A stretch of 64,000 nucleotides of DNA from positions 62,549,454 through 62,613,453 of the forward strand of contig OX388345.1 of NCBI GenBank assembly GCA_947579665.1. The letters are read 5' to 3'. The translations under genes were made by a program, and so were the position numbers. This DNA is from Sympetrum striolatum. Lineage: Eukaryota; Arthropoda; Insecta; Odonata; Libellulidae. Shown piece after piece: positions 49,864 to 62,500 of this stretch. The notes under the pieces are model-generated. The model was not told the DNA's origin. It was given only the letters and a program-made list of their open reading frames with translations, and did not search any database. Numbering within the stretch: the stretch's first letter is position 1; each line of letters opens with the position of its first letter.

Positions 49864-51680
49864 CTTACCCATTTATTACTGTCGCTCCATCTTGCTCCTA
49901 TCTATCCGCTTCATTTACCCTCTCTTTCCAGTTTACTTTACTTGTTTTCAATTTTATCGATCTCTCATTGTCTCATTTTCAATTCTCCTCTCGTTATTTA
50001 TGGGTGTGTTTACCCTCACAATCCCATCTCTCTTTCCTTGCATGTTACATTCTTATCTTTTCACGTATACCTACCTAAGGGTCACTTTATTTTAGACAGC
50101 CGTAAGAAAGAGAACGATAGACTTTTTTATCAGATCAGACATTATTAGAAATTGATTTTTAGCATACACCACAGGTCAAATTTCGTGTCATAGACTTACT
50201 GAAACATTGTGTTATATAGCCGTTTCAATGATATTTATTTTAAATGATTTATTCATACTAAAATTTAAAATACCAATACAAATATCAAATAAATGCATTT
50301 CATAAAACAATTTAAGGGACCTATAGAAGCAATTTGATAAAACGTTTAATTAAAATTTAAAACATCCTTATTTTTACATCAAATAATTCATTGCTATTGC
50401 TGAATTCAATGATTTTTGGATTGATGTTACGGAGTTACATTTAAGATACCGAAGAGTCGAAATTCAGACACTTAGGGTACGGATCATAGGGTATTGATAC
50501 AGCTTTAGAATTAGCAATGTCTAATTAATTTATTTCTTTGTAGTTAATTTCCAACTTGCAATATTATCAACTATTAGAGTCCAGAAGAATTAAATTTTAA
50601 ATGTAGATATGGCGGAAATAAATTTTAGAATGTGAAAAAAATTCAGGATATGTTTCTAATGATTTGTGATGGGTCATTATAAAAAGTATACTTTTATTGA
50701 CAACTTCAATCATAAATATTTTTAGATTGTTAATTAGTAATTAGGGATTAACTGACGGGAGTAAACATCACATCAATTATGTACAGTCACATTTGTCGCT
50801 TTTAATTAAGCATCAATGCTCATATTAGCTCTCAGAAGTAACGTTATACGTAACGAACAGCTTATTTTACACTTACGGTCATTGGGAGCCACTTGGTAAA
50901 GTTTGCCCGTAGGGTGTGATACAGGTAACACGGAGCAATTCATCTCCGAGAATGATATATGAAGACATTGGCAGGCGACAAGATAGTTTGGAGGGATGCC
51001 ACCGACCAATCCTACAGTTCGTAGTCTGAGAATTGCAGTATCTGAGAATATCGTTAGAAATTCCTATTGCATTTTTAATCGCTTGTAGATGGCTCGTCTT
51101 CTGTTGGACACCACTTGTTCAGATCTACACAGAAAAGATGCCATCTGTAGAATAACAATTTATTTAATGTGTAGTAAACAGCCAAAGTTAGAACAAGTTT
51201 TTCTTTCTAAAAATTGGCTTAGAAAATAGGCCATATTATTTGACCCTTTGTTAGGCGAGGTTAGGGCCGAGTGGGATTATTTTCTATATTAAGAATATTA
51301 TTTTATTAAGTCAGGGTAAATCAACCGTTGAAGCATATTTGAATTCATCGTCACATTCATACATTTTGAGATATGGAAAGGTCTTTAGTAAAATATTTGC
51401 CCTGAAAAACAATTTGAATTAATTTAAGTCATTATTTATACTCCTATAATATTAATAAATATTCCTCCATATTGTATTGGATTGTATAAGTTTATCTGCC
51501 TAACTCCTTGAAAAAACATATAAATCAATGAAATCATGTCAATCACTTTTCTAGTTATACAGTTTTACTTTCTCCCTATACGTAGTATAGAGAAGTATTG
51601 TATTCGCAAAAAAATTCGACCTCCAGATTTCAACGGAAATAGATGTTTTGGGGCCGATAGACTTCCTTTTCGCTATTTTC
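49864..51680. other. AT-rich non-coding stretch
   Basis: No feature was recognised. Confidence 0.45.
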
Positions 51681-51689
51681 CCGAACATG

Positions 51690-51734
51690 TCTGTCTGTGT
51701 GTCTGTCTGTGTGTGTGAATCTGTCTGTCTGTGG
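51690..51734. repeat. (GTCT/GT)n microsatellite
   Basis: Interleaved GTCT and GT units form a short simple repeat about 100 bp before the ~180-bp tandem array. Confidence 0.9.
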
Positions 51735-51799
51735 TAAAAAAGTTTGTGGGCGCTCTATCGTAAAAAGTAATTAATTATCCAATCATTTCTAAAATTCAT

Positions 51800-52420
51800 A
51801 TTTAGTATTTTCCTAACAATGCCAAGAGTTGATTAGTTTTTGATGAATATCGCTTAACCGGAACTTGCGATTTAACCAGAACAAAATTTTGTTTCTTAAA
51901 TACCTCTGTCAGAATACAATGTAGGTATAAACAATTATGCCAAAAGTTATAGATAATGTACTTTACTACAACTTTTGTATTAAACAGTTTTTCGTAACAC
52001 TGATTGTTTAGGAGTTATTCTTGAATAATGGTTGACCGTAAGTTGTTGTTTATCCAGAAATGGAAGTCTTTCATACATATCTCTGTCAGAATGCGATGTA
52101 TGTAGGTATATACAATTATATACAAAAGTTGTAGATAATGTATATTAGTACAGCTTCTGTTTGAAATATTTTTTCGTAACAGTGAATTATTAGGAGTTAT
52201 TAGTGAATACTCGCTAACCGTAAGTTGCTTTTTATGCAAAAATTGTAGTTTTTCTTAAATATCTCTGACAGAATGTATTGTATTTATACACAATTTGTAC
52301 AAAAGATATAAATAATGTTTTTCACTACAACTTTGGTTTGAAATATTTTTCTGTAACACTCATTGTTTTGGAGTTATTTATATATTACCGGCATAGGCTT
52401 CAATTTTCAATAAATATGGA
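51800..52420. repeat. Diverged ~180-bp tandem array
   Basis: At least three head-to-tail units can be aligned by recurring blocks. AACCG or GACCG followed by AACTTG/AAGTTG lies near 51856, 52034 and 52216. ATCTCTGTCAGAAT-like blocks, AAAAGTT(G/A)TAGATAATG, TTTTTCGTAACA and GGAGTTATT also recur. A fourth unit begins near 52387. Spacings are about 178, 182 and 170 bp. Units have drifted by roughly a quarter of positions, so this is an old satellite fragment or the internal repeat of a transposon. Confidence 0.75.
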
Positions 52421-53560
52421 GAAAGTCATGTGTTGGCCACATCAGTTTTTTTGTTTAGTTAGGTAATTGATTTAGTTTTTGCAATAAACATAACGTTCTC
52501 GATAGTTAGGTTAGATCTGAATTACAGTAGTACACCAAAACGAATATCGAATAATATATCTCACGTATGAATAAGTGAATGGCAAGTTGCCTTTATATTT
52601 CGTACATCAATTGCTAGTTCTAGCTGCCATATCTTGATTGATGTAGTCATTTTCATTTGCCTTTTGATACAGTAAAGAGAAAAGTGTATCTTTCGTCTAC
52701 TTTAGCCACATGTTCATGTCTGTGATGACACGAAAGCTACCAGTAAGTGAGAGATGCTGAACAATGGCTGTAATTAAGATATCTCCGTATTGAATGCTAG
52801 GATATGTTTTGTTAGTAGAGATATTATGCTTCTCTTGGATGGACATTTTTAGTTTAAAGAATTAATCCATTAATTAATCTCCTATGAGTTTTGGTGAATC
52901 TTAAATGCCCATTCTGTTCCAACCTCTCCCTTTTCTTTTCAATTCTTAAGTTTTCCTCAAGCTGTCGGACCAAAGGGTACACAAGAAAGCAACATGTCTC
53001 AAAGAAACTCTATTAATACGCCGACTTGCATCCATAATTTTCGGGGGCTTTATTTGTCGTCCTCATTCTCGAAGGAGTCATTTATTCATGCGTCACTCTT
53101 CTTACGAAAGCCCCTTCGCAACAGGTGGGCACTTAGACAGATATCTTTAAAACTCAATTCTGAATCAGTGCTTTGCTCGTTAGATCCCGGACTGTCTGGC
53201 CCACTTTAAAAGAGACGTCCGATTTTGACAGGCGGGATTTGGGAATTCAGAGAGATGAAACGGAAATAGGCTCTCAGTGGGCCATATACTACATCGATGT
53301 TCTCGAATGCATCGAGCGACGCTGATAATGGTGTTTCTTCCAAAGCATGTTTAGAAGGGGAAATCAAGGGAGATAAACATAGAGCTTGAACTAGATTTTA
53401 GGTAGAAACAAGGAGAGGATTGAACTCATCGCATTGCTTATATTAGGAATCACCTCGCATCGTATCCTTAAAACAAGAGAGGGAAATAATATTATTTAAA
53501 GGCATATAATAAGGTGAGATTTGACGGAATAATCCCTTCTTCAATATAACCTGTAGTCAA
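52421..53560. other. Non-coding stretch with a G+C-richer pocket at 52970-53330
   Basis: A weak microexon-like segment (52706-52742, followed by GTAAGT) is noted separately. Nothing else was recognised. Confidence 0.35.
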
Positions 53561-53599
53561 CAATATTAGTGAAAAATTTAAAATGTTAAAATTTAAAAA

Positions 53600-54104
53600 C
53601 AAGTGATAATTAAATTTACGTGAATGTTAAGCTAAGTTTAAGTTTAAAGTTAAGAGCATTGTTTTAAGTTTTTTATTTCATTTGAAATAAGGAATGTGTA
53701 GTTTTAGTTTTAAAGTTACGAAAATAGTGTAAAGTTCTAAAAAAGCGCCGTTTACGTACGTGTCTAGAGTGCATTCCCCCCATCCCTTTCCCCTTTTCCT
53801 CCTCGCCGTTCACCTACGTTAGCCGCACTCGTCTGTCTCCAAAGTAAGATTATTATGCTAAATAACTCTTTTATTTCTTTATTTCATATTTTGTTATGTA
53901 TTTGTTAATTATACATGTTTATTTGTTATTTAAAAACATATCTTTATTCATAATTTACAATGGTTTGGGGATTTTTCATAGGTCCAGAACGGATTAAATC
54001 GAATTCAGTTATTTTAAATGGGAGAAATTCGTTTGAGATACGAGCCGATTGATTTACGAGCTCGGTTCTGGAACGAATTAAACTCGTATCTCAAGGTACC
54101 ACTG
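53600..54104 (+). mobile_element. pogo/Tigger-like DNA transposon, 3' part
   Basis: The right end contains AACGGATTAAATCGAATT, GAGATACGAGCCGATTGATT, GGAACGAATTAAACTCGTAT and finishes CAAGGTACCACTG, followed by TA. These blocks and the CAGTGGTACCTTGAGATACG terminal repeat (read inward from the end) match the widely distributed Tigger/pogo group of Tc1/mariner transposons. The sequence from about 53600, including a pyrimidine-rich CCCCATCCCTTTCCCC patch, fits the 3' untranslated part. The left terminal repeat and the transposase ORF are missing. The left boundary is approximate. Confidence 0.65.
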
Positions 54105-57100
54105 TATATGCAAAATATCTATAACATGGAACATCTAGAGCAGTATTACAACAGTAATTAAAGGCAATCAGTAGCCACTGTTAAATGATCAATACTTATG
54201 AAAAAAAGAAATATATAGAAATAATTCGCTTTGGATTCGGGTGAGAACCATGGGAAGGCCGCAAATGAAACCACTTGGTCGAATATGAAAGCACTTGAGA
54301 TGCGTATTTAATAAATGTACATTAATTCTTATATCGAAATCGGTCTTAAGAAAACAAAATTTATATATATGTAAACCAAAGTGGAATATTTTCAAAGTGA
54401 TGAAATATAACGCTAGAAAAAAATTGAATGCCTGAGTTTCTTGGCAAAAGCGACGGAAAGACGGAATTCAGCGGAGAAATAGGCCGAATATGGTCGAAGG
54501 CCGCATGCTCCCCATAACTGGCATAATTTAAGGAGCACATTTCACGTGAAGCCAGAAAAGGTTTTGCGCGAATTAGGTCATGGGAAGAAGTCATATTAAA
54601 ATTTATTTACGACAGAGAGCTGCATAAAGAAAAATAAAATAACTAAGGAAATTTTTACTTTATAGCGGAAATTACACTCTTTATTAAAACGGCAATAATA
54701 TTTTTTATTTTGGTCACCACACAATTCTTCTCAAAATGCAGCATTCTCATGCCATTCTTCAGGGGATTAGCAGAAATATTACTCAAACCAAAACGAAGTC
54801 GAGCAATAAATTGCTGAGAGCTGAAGAGAAGTGAGGAAAAAGGTTAACTATCAAGGCTGCTTCTATTGGAATGATTTTCTAAGAAAGATAAGCTTAGATA
54901 TAAGATGGAGAGATATCCGAAGTAAATGATTTTGCAAAATCAAAAATACTAAACTTAGTGTAAATTAAAAAATCAAGCATAATAACCTTCGCCTTTTTTC
55001 ATGCGATAATAATTCACTGCAGCTTGAGGCTGAAGAGAGGAATAGTAAAAGAAAACTTGCTTGTTGAAGGAAAATGTAGGGTAAATTATACTAAAAGAAT
55101 TCCAATTATCTATATGGAATCACAGAATTTATTTTGGTCATGCAACGTGATATGGTTCGTAAATAGAACTCAATAATCATAGGACATACAAACGTTGCTC
55201 TGTACTTGTCCCTCCGAGCCTCTATTTTATTATTAAATAGGCGAAGCAACAGATTTTTGTGTTAGAAATTGAAAATTTAAACATATTTTATGGTAAATAC
55301 ATGCATTTCTCTTCACCCCGTTCGTTTCTTTCGTAATCTTTACTTTCTATCGTCTTATACATTTGCGTTCGTAATTATAGGCCATGTACCGCTGTTATTT
55401 TCTTCCACTGGAATTCATTTCGTGAAATTTGATACATTCATCGCACATCAGCGTACAAAAAATAATAAAGGGAATGAAATATACCGTAATAACCACTTTC
55501 ACCCTTTTATTCCTGCTTGAATAATCTTCGTGAAAAAAACATGGAGAACATTAAGATTTACAAAGTGACACTCAACAGGTAGACACATCTCGGGGAATGT
55601 AGTTTCAAAAGAGGGAATGATATTTTTCCAGCGCTCCTTTTGCAGAATATTTAGAGATAAGAAATCGGAGTCTGTATCGCGTTTCAGCATTAAGAATATT
55701 CAAGGATATAATTGGAAAAACATACCCTAGGAGGCGCAGCTTTGGTCAACCAATCAGCGACATCAATCTCCGGACGTTGAATAGCTTTCCGCGTGAATCA
55801 CTCCGGCGCATAAATTATCACAGACTGGGGATGAGGCTGCGATGTAGAATCTTTTCGAGAGACTCGAGAGCAAGATATCATCTTCAGCACCAGCTAAACC
55901 GTGGTGCACGATATTAAATCAGATACTCCCGAAGAAAGGACGCGGAGGAAAAAACCTGTTTATCCTTCCCCGCGAAGGTGAATGGGAGAAAAATAGACTT
56001 TAATGGAATACGTGCATTGCGAATCTTATTTATTTACCCGCGCTTGGAGAAATTAATTATTTAAGAGGCAGGAAGTTCCTCGATGAAGCGGCGAGCTTCG
56101 AAAGAGACGTAAACTTGGTTAATTGATGACCCCTCCCCCACTCCTAGGACACCTGCGTCAGAAAAGGCATTACCGTGCATGGGCTAAGAATACGAGATAT
56201 AACCAAAATGGCGGACGATTATTTACAAGAAGCGTAATTACGAAATTGCCGCTCGAGGGCAGCATCGTTGCATCCGGAGTAAGCTTTTGTCGATCCTAAT
56301 TCTTGCCTGAGTTCGTCACCTCCTTTAAAAGGAAGGGTCGTCCTATTTTCGTTAAATGATCAGTATAATTCGAATTTATACCTATTGATTAGAGCTGGTT
56401 TTATTCCTCGATGCTCTGTTGTTACTTTTCGAGATCGCCGCCATTTTTTGACGTCATTATGTGACATCGCTGACAGTTGTACTGATTAAGACGAATGGTT
56501 TTATGACGAGTGATATTATTAATGGGGTTAACGGGTTGGATGATTTATGCCCTGTTTCCATATTTTAGGAGATTTATGGACTTAATCTTTACAAGCGGAT
56601 GTCGTTTACGAGCTAAGTAAGGCTCGCTTCTCTGCTCTAATCTTTATCATCAGAACCCTTCATAAAAAAGTGACTTTCTGTGAGAACCTACGGTTCAAGA
56701 CACTTTATCAGGCCAGCGGATGATTTGGATCTGTGAATATTTTTTCCGGGTGTTTGTAAGAGCCTAGAACATATTTCAGAAATTACTGAAAATATTCCTT
56801 TTAAGGAAGATTAAGTAATGAGACGTATATCACAAAAATGGGATTTAGGAAAATGCAATTCTCTAAGTGCTGCGTATCAGTAACTCAGAACGGAGATATA
56901 AGTCAACTGTTTACTTTTTCTGCATTACTGTTTAGTGACTGTTAACATTTTGTGAGCTGCATAACTAATTTTAGTGGCACTTCCCGTTGACTTAGCTTAC
57001 GTTGGATTTCTTTAATTCTTAATGCTATCAAAACAGTCATTCTTAAAGAGTCAGAAAGTAACGTTAGTTCGCGACCATAACCGATTGATCATGATACTAA

Positions 57101-57870
57101 CTTTACGATGAGTTTTTCTGTCGTCAGTTCTATTTATAAGTTCGCTTTTTATGCATTTTACTTATCAGTTGATAACGATAATGAACCTTTTCGCGGTTGT
57201 ATATTTTACAAATCCGATTATATTTTCTTTTACATTCAACAACTATTACATAGCCACGATTTCATCAGAGCTCATCAGTTTCCGAAATAGTAAGTCTGAC
57301 GTTTCGTGGGATAATTATCGGAAGTGTTATCTTCAAATTCTTTTTTAAGTATTTAAATTTAAGTAATAATATTTAAACTGAAAACTCGGTAATATATACC
57401 AAAAAATAAACGTTTCGTAAAGTATAATTTCCTTGCAGTTGGTGTAATGTAGTTATACTGGAAGTATTTGTATGGATACATTTGTTGTGTGGATGTTTGT
57501 ATGTGCAGTGGATAGTATGTGCATACAAACGCATGCAAGTGTTATGAATGATGTACACATTGGAGTAGGTTCAAGAACCCTTGTGCATTCAGTAAGGGAT
57601 ATAGACACGCAGCTTACGGCCGCGTGCTTGGAATATGAAAGACCTTTGTACCTATTTGCTAAAGCACGGGTCTTCTGCGTACAAATACGAGTTCAACAAC
57701 TCCTCCGTTAAGTCGAATATCATTTTCGGATTTTTCGGAACTTAATTGAAGCTCGTCTTTCAACAATCACCGATGCGAATGTTAAAGCAATAGTATGATG
57801 TTATGACGCGACACTTTTAGGTTATAGAAATTTTATCAGCAATTTGTTATTATTTATTGTCTAATAGTGT
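54105..57870. other. Non-coding stretch with a G+C-rich pocket at 55730-56340
   Basis: The pocket has CpG-rich stretches and no coding signal. Just at and beyond its edge, AAAATGGCGG (56205-56214) and CCGCCATTTT (56438-56447) form an inverted pair of YY1/Pho-like motifs. The rest is AT-rich with nothing recognised. Confidence 0.4.
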
Positions 57871-57886
57871 TTCTATCCTCTTTCAG

Positions 57887-57938
57887 GTATGTCCACAGTG
57901 TATCCAACGTCCTTGTTGATGAAATAAACCCTCGAAAA
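57887..57938 (+). other. Candidate internal exon of an unidentified gene
   Basis: A pyrimidine-rich acceptor (TTTCTATCCTCTTTCAG, ending at 57886) with a CTAAT branch-like site about 20 bp upstream opens a 52-nt segment that ends at a consensus donor GTGAGT (57939-57944). Read in the frame that skips the first G it gives YVHSVSNVLVDEINPRK, with natural-looking composition. If the donor is not used, the frame continues for about 19 more codons to TAA at 57996. The acceptor also abuts a donor-like GTATGT, so this could be a recursive splice site with a recursive exon like the one at 4196. I do not recognise the protein. A chance arrangement is possible. Confidence 0.3.
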
Positions 57939-57998
57939 GTGAGTGAGCTCTTAATAAATACATTTAAATATTTACGCTGCAAGCCGCCAGAAGCGTAA

Positions 57999-59439
57999 GG
58001 CACGGAGCGTATTAGCACCAACATTCCTGCGTAACACAAATACTATTTACCGTTTACAAACATGGAATCAGAAATGATACTCGTAAATGATAAATAATTT
58101 GGTATTACCTTTCGTATCAAATTGCTGATTTTTCTTTGTATTTTGTCTTTCTGTTTGTATTTTAATTTTGTCTATTTACATTATTCTTATTCGTTTATCA
58201 TTGTTTTTATTTCATTATAAAGCATATTTAACATTTCATAATAATTTGTTCTATAGCATACACTGTCGTTTACTTACTCATTTATACTTTGATTTATTTA
58301 TTCATGCTTATTCTGATATGTCCTGACTGTACTTCGTGAAACGGCATCTTAGGTTGAACGAAAAAACTTCGTAATTTCCACAATAAGTAATCAGCCTTAT
58401 TTACTTCTCTTTATTTTATTGATGATTTTATTTAGAAGGAATTATGCGCATAGCATTTATTTCATTAAATTATTCTTATAATTTTAGTGTTTCTTACTGC
58501 TACAGAGCTTTAAATTTCAACGTATGAACTTGGTGTTTTGCCCCTCAAGGGTCATGCTTTTGATTTAGGAGAGCATTCATAGGGATGAAACACGCTGTCT
58601 GCATATCTCCCTCATTTTCATCCCTGACACGAAAGGGGTTCACGGGCGTGCTAAGGTGGTTTAACTCGCTGTTCCGCGTTGCATTCCTTCGTTGTAACTA
58701 CTCGAGTCGATCCTCGTTCTATTCGAAATGACGCGTTAACTCCCGCGTCGGAGACGTAAAGTATTCCTTACATCGTACTTCGATGGAATACCAGAGCCCA
58801 CTTCATAAATAGACGACGATACCTATCTCTCCACGCGTAAGCACTAGCAATGCGAACGAAATAGACGCACGATCTCCATCTTTAATAACTTGACCTCTCT
58901 TGTTCCGACATTTTTAGAGCGGTTCGGTTCTCCGTTTGGCATTTTATGCTTATATGTTCCGAGAATATCCCATGCAAAGAATAGTGGAAATCCTGAATTG
59001 AGTGCCGTGGAAGATGGTAGGATTTCGAATTTATCATTGTCCGCGTAACATTTTTTATAAGCAGGTCCACTTCTTGCTGGGTCTAGTCAACTGGAAGCAG
59101 TACGATTCTTTAAGCTGTTATATAAAAGAGGATTTAAGGTCAGGTGACTCTAAGGAATTTTCCTCTAATAAAACATAAATTTTATTTTAGTTGAAGAAAA
59201 TTGATACTTAGATTTTTTCTGAAGTATTCCAATTTCACATACCTTTCACTTTTATGCATCAGGTTTTCTTAAAGCATTTCACCAATCTCAATCTCCGCAA
59301 TGTATGTTGCTGGCGGCTTTATCCCCGGAGGAAATTAAAAAAAAAGTGCAGTTGTGGTGGAAGGTGTGGAGTGAAGTACTTCGACAACTTAGGTCATTCG
59401 AGCATTCGTCTGGTCAGTCATATGCTGATATATTTCGAG
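57999..59439. other. Non-coding stretch with a G+C-richer pocket at 58540-58880
   Basis: No gene-like frame, repeat or RNA was recognised. Confidence 0.4.
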
Positions 59440-59452
59440 ACTACTCTTTGCA

Positions 59453-59581
59453 GGGGCTCCCGGAAAGTCATGTGGACAGCGCGTTCGCCTTTGGTGGAAG
59501 CGGTCCCGGGTTCGATTCTCGGTGGGAGCCAATGTGCGAAATGACATCAGCTGTCGATGCACTTTTAACAATACTTCTACT
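59453..59581 (+). mobile_element. tRNA-derived SINE, copy 2, with target-site duplication
   Basis: The head (59455-59530) is a 76-nt tRNA-like unit whose acceptor strands GGCTCCC and GGGAGCC pair perfectly. The CTTTGGT loop and GGTCCCGGGTTCGATTCTCGG T arm resemble tRNA-Pro. The body (CAGCTGTCGATGCACTTT) and the CTA-repeat tail match the copy at 36845-36975. A perfect 13-bp direct repeat ACTACTCTTTGCA flanks it (59440-59452 and 59582-59594), as expected for LINE-mediated insertion. The exact right edge overlaps the CTA tail, so it may shift by a few bases. Confidence 0.85.
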
Positions 59582-59594
59582 ACTACTCTTTGCA

Positions 59595-62500
59595 AAATTT
59601 AGGAAGATAAAAGAGAATATTGAATAAATTTATTAATTATTCCCCAAGTAACATAACAGGATATGTTTATTCAAAGTACTAAGTACCTGTAAACTGAATT
59701 TCATTAATTTCATATCTAGTTTATAATAAGGAAATACTAATATACTAAGATTAGGAAGAAATGAAACTTAGTAATATATCCTCTTGTATAATTGCATCGA
59801 TTATTTCATTGCAGAGTAACTGTCCCACTCAAGTATTTAAATTTCCTGGTTCACACTGTATTGCAATATCACTTCTCTTACTTCTGACTTATTTCTTAAA
59901 ATAAAATGCAGAAAATACCGGTTGCGCCAAATCAATTATCGCCACTTCGAAAATACTATCGAAGCTGTCATGCCTCATTAAGTGAGCGATCTGTATATTA
60001 CATTATTACAGCGTAACGTTTCGTCGTGTTTTAAGTTCTGATATTAATTATTCAAGCCAGAGGTTTGAGATTTTACGGATGGCGTAGGCCATATAGAGCA
60101 CAGTCTTATAGAAAACGGAGGATTTAGAGAGTTAGTCACATTAGTATTCTAAAAGCCTTCGACATCGAAACGAAGATTAAGATGTTTTTCTCCTTCGCTT
60201 TTTCCCCTGTCAGAACGGTCTTAAAAATCCGTTACGACTTTGTGGACATTAAGGTTTTTTATTTCTGAATCACGAATTCGACCAATTACAAAGCCTTTTC
60301 CATGAAAGATGCTCCACGAACCTTTACTAACTATATCTACTATGTCATTTGGTGCTTTATTGATTCAATGTATCATGTATGCATGTTGTAAATTATCATA
60401 TGAATTACCATTTTAAAAACCAGGCATGCACGAGATTGGAAATCAATATTCATTAGTGTAAGATAATATTGTTTCCGTTTATAATAGCTAAGATACGTTT
60501 CGATACGTACTGGCTCATGAATCTACATATTAAAATAGAATTTGCCTTTAGAAAAAAAACATTTATTTTTATCCTTAAAAAGATATTTATGTAATTATCA
60601 AAAAACATTAGTTACGTCCATATTAATCAGTGTGTATATTATATGTGCATTTCCCCGAAATCACAAGAAGATTATGCCTTTGAAATGGGAGTAAATCGAT
60701 TCTCACCATTCATGTTCTAAAGACAACGATCATAAATAGACTGTGTCAATGGTTCGGCGAAAATGCTTGGTTTATAATTCCGTCTTTTGTAGCCCTGTTC
60801 CTTGTTAACAGTATGCATACCTTAAACCACCCAGATAGATATACCTACTACCTTACTCCATTCCATACGAAATCTGATAGCGATACTTATGAAAAATATT
60901 TCACTGCATTTTTATTTTCTTATATTTTTTTACTTTTAATGATACGCACATGAATAATAATATTGTAATAATAATAATGCTGATTCACCATCACTTTTTG
61001 CGCCCAAAGTCTTAAATATATATAGTTAACTCCTGTTTGCGCAGGAAAATATTTCCGTTTCCTCGTATAGTGAGGGATGGGAATAGATATGGCCCACACC
61101 CGAAAACATTAGAGATAACCGTTTGAAGATTATCGGCATAAACATCGTCCAGGAGGATAGATATAGTGTTTTCTACACATGCAGAGTTAACAGTAAATGA
61201 ACGGCGATGAAAATAAATAAACGCCGCAGATTCGGCGATGATAGACCGCAGATAGGTATCAGAGAGGAAGGTTCCCCTTGTTGCGGCGATGGAACAACAA
61301 GGATCTCGAGGCGCCGTAGACTATAACGGCCGTACTACGGGAGCCAACGATCGTAAAACATCGACGATACTATCCAACGGCTTAGTTTGCATTGAAACCC
61401 AGGTCGACGGCTAAAGGATTTGGCACTGCATCCCGGGAATCATACACTCCGGTGGCTGGCGGTGATCCGAGCGAGGGCTCCTTTATCGCATGCAGATTCC
61501 TCCGCGAGGGGTTGATAAATGCGGGTGGAAATGGAAAGTAAAAGAAAGGATAGTGAAAGGGTGGAGGGGATGCGGAAACGGCTATCGATGTCTGAGGGAG
61601 ATTGAGTGAGAACATGTTAAAGCCAATAACTAGAGTTCTGATGAGATCTCGGGTGTATCACAAGGTAAAGAAGCTAAAGGCCTGTGTTCTCCCACCTTGT
61701 TTCTTTTGTAGTGCACCCATGCGTTTACTGAAGCTTGGCAGACTGTACTGCGCGTTTGATAGTGAGACTGCCTTGAAATAAAAAAGATGAGGAAAATGCC
61801 CTTTCAGAATATGTTTGCAGAAATATACGATTTTTCAGTAACTTTGTTTAGTAACATTAGGAGCTCCCATTTTTTCCACTCCATTAATTGATCTTCCATT
61901 TAACTGGGAAATAAGTGCTATGAGAAATTAAAATATATGCGAAGTTTGAATATGAAATGCGAAGTTTGAAGACTACGTTTTCTTTAGAAAACCCAAGACA
62001 CGCTGGTGAACGTGTAAATGTAAATAGGCATACTAGTTGGGAAGAAATCCAATTGGAAATTGCATTTTGGGAGACCCCATACTCTTAACAAATATATTTT
62101 ACCAGTACCAATTTATAAACCATACGTAAGGTTGCATCCTGTCAATTTTATATCAGAAGTGAGTACACATAGGAAACCGAAAACCTGCAGGGACCACCTA
62201 AATAAGTGAAAGGCTCCCATTTTTTTAAATTTTCATTTTTATCTGCTATTGAAACCTAATTAATTTGTGTCTAGTTGCCTTAAGATGAGTTATTGAATTA
62301 CTCAAATAAAATCAAATCCAGTGAAAAATCCTGCCACTCTTTAAACCGCGTAATAATAATGCTACCTACCTAAGCATTACAATCCTTGAAATAAGTTTTT
62401 AAGAAATGTTTTTCTGTTTACCAAATTTTTCAGGGAGATACGTTGACTTATTTTTAGGTTCAAGACACTGTGACTGCGCCTGAAAAATACGCAAGATGGT

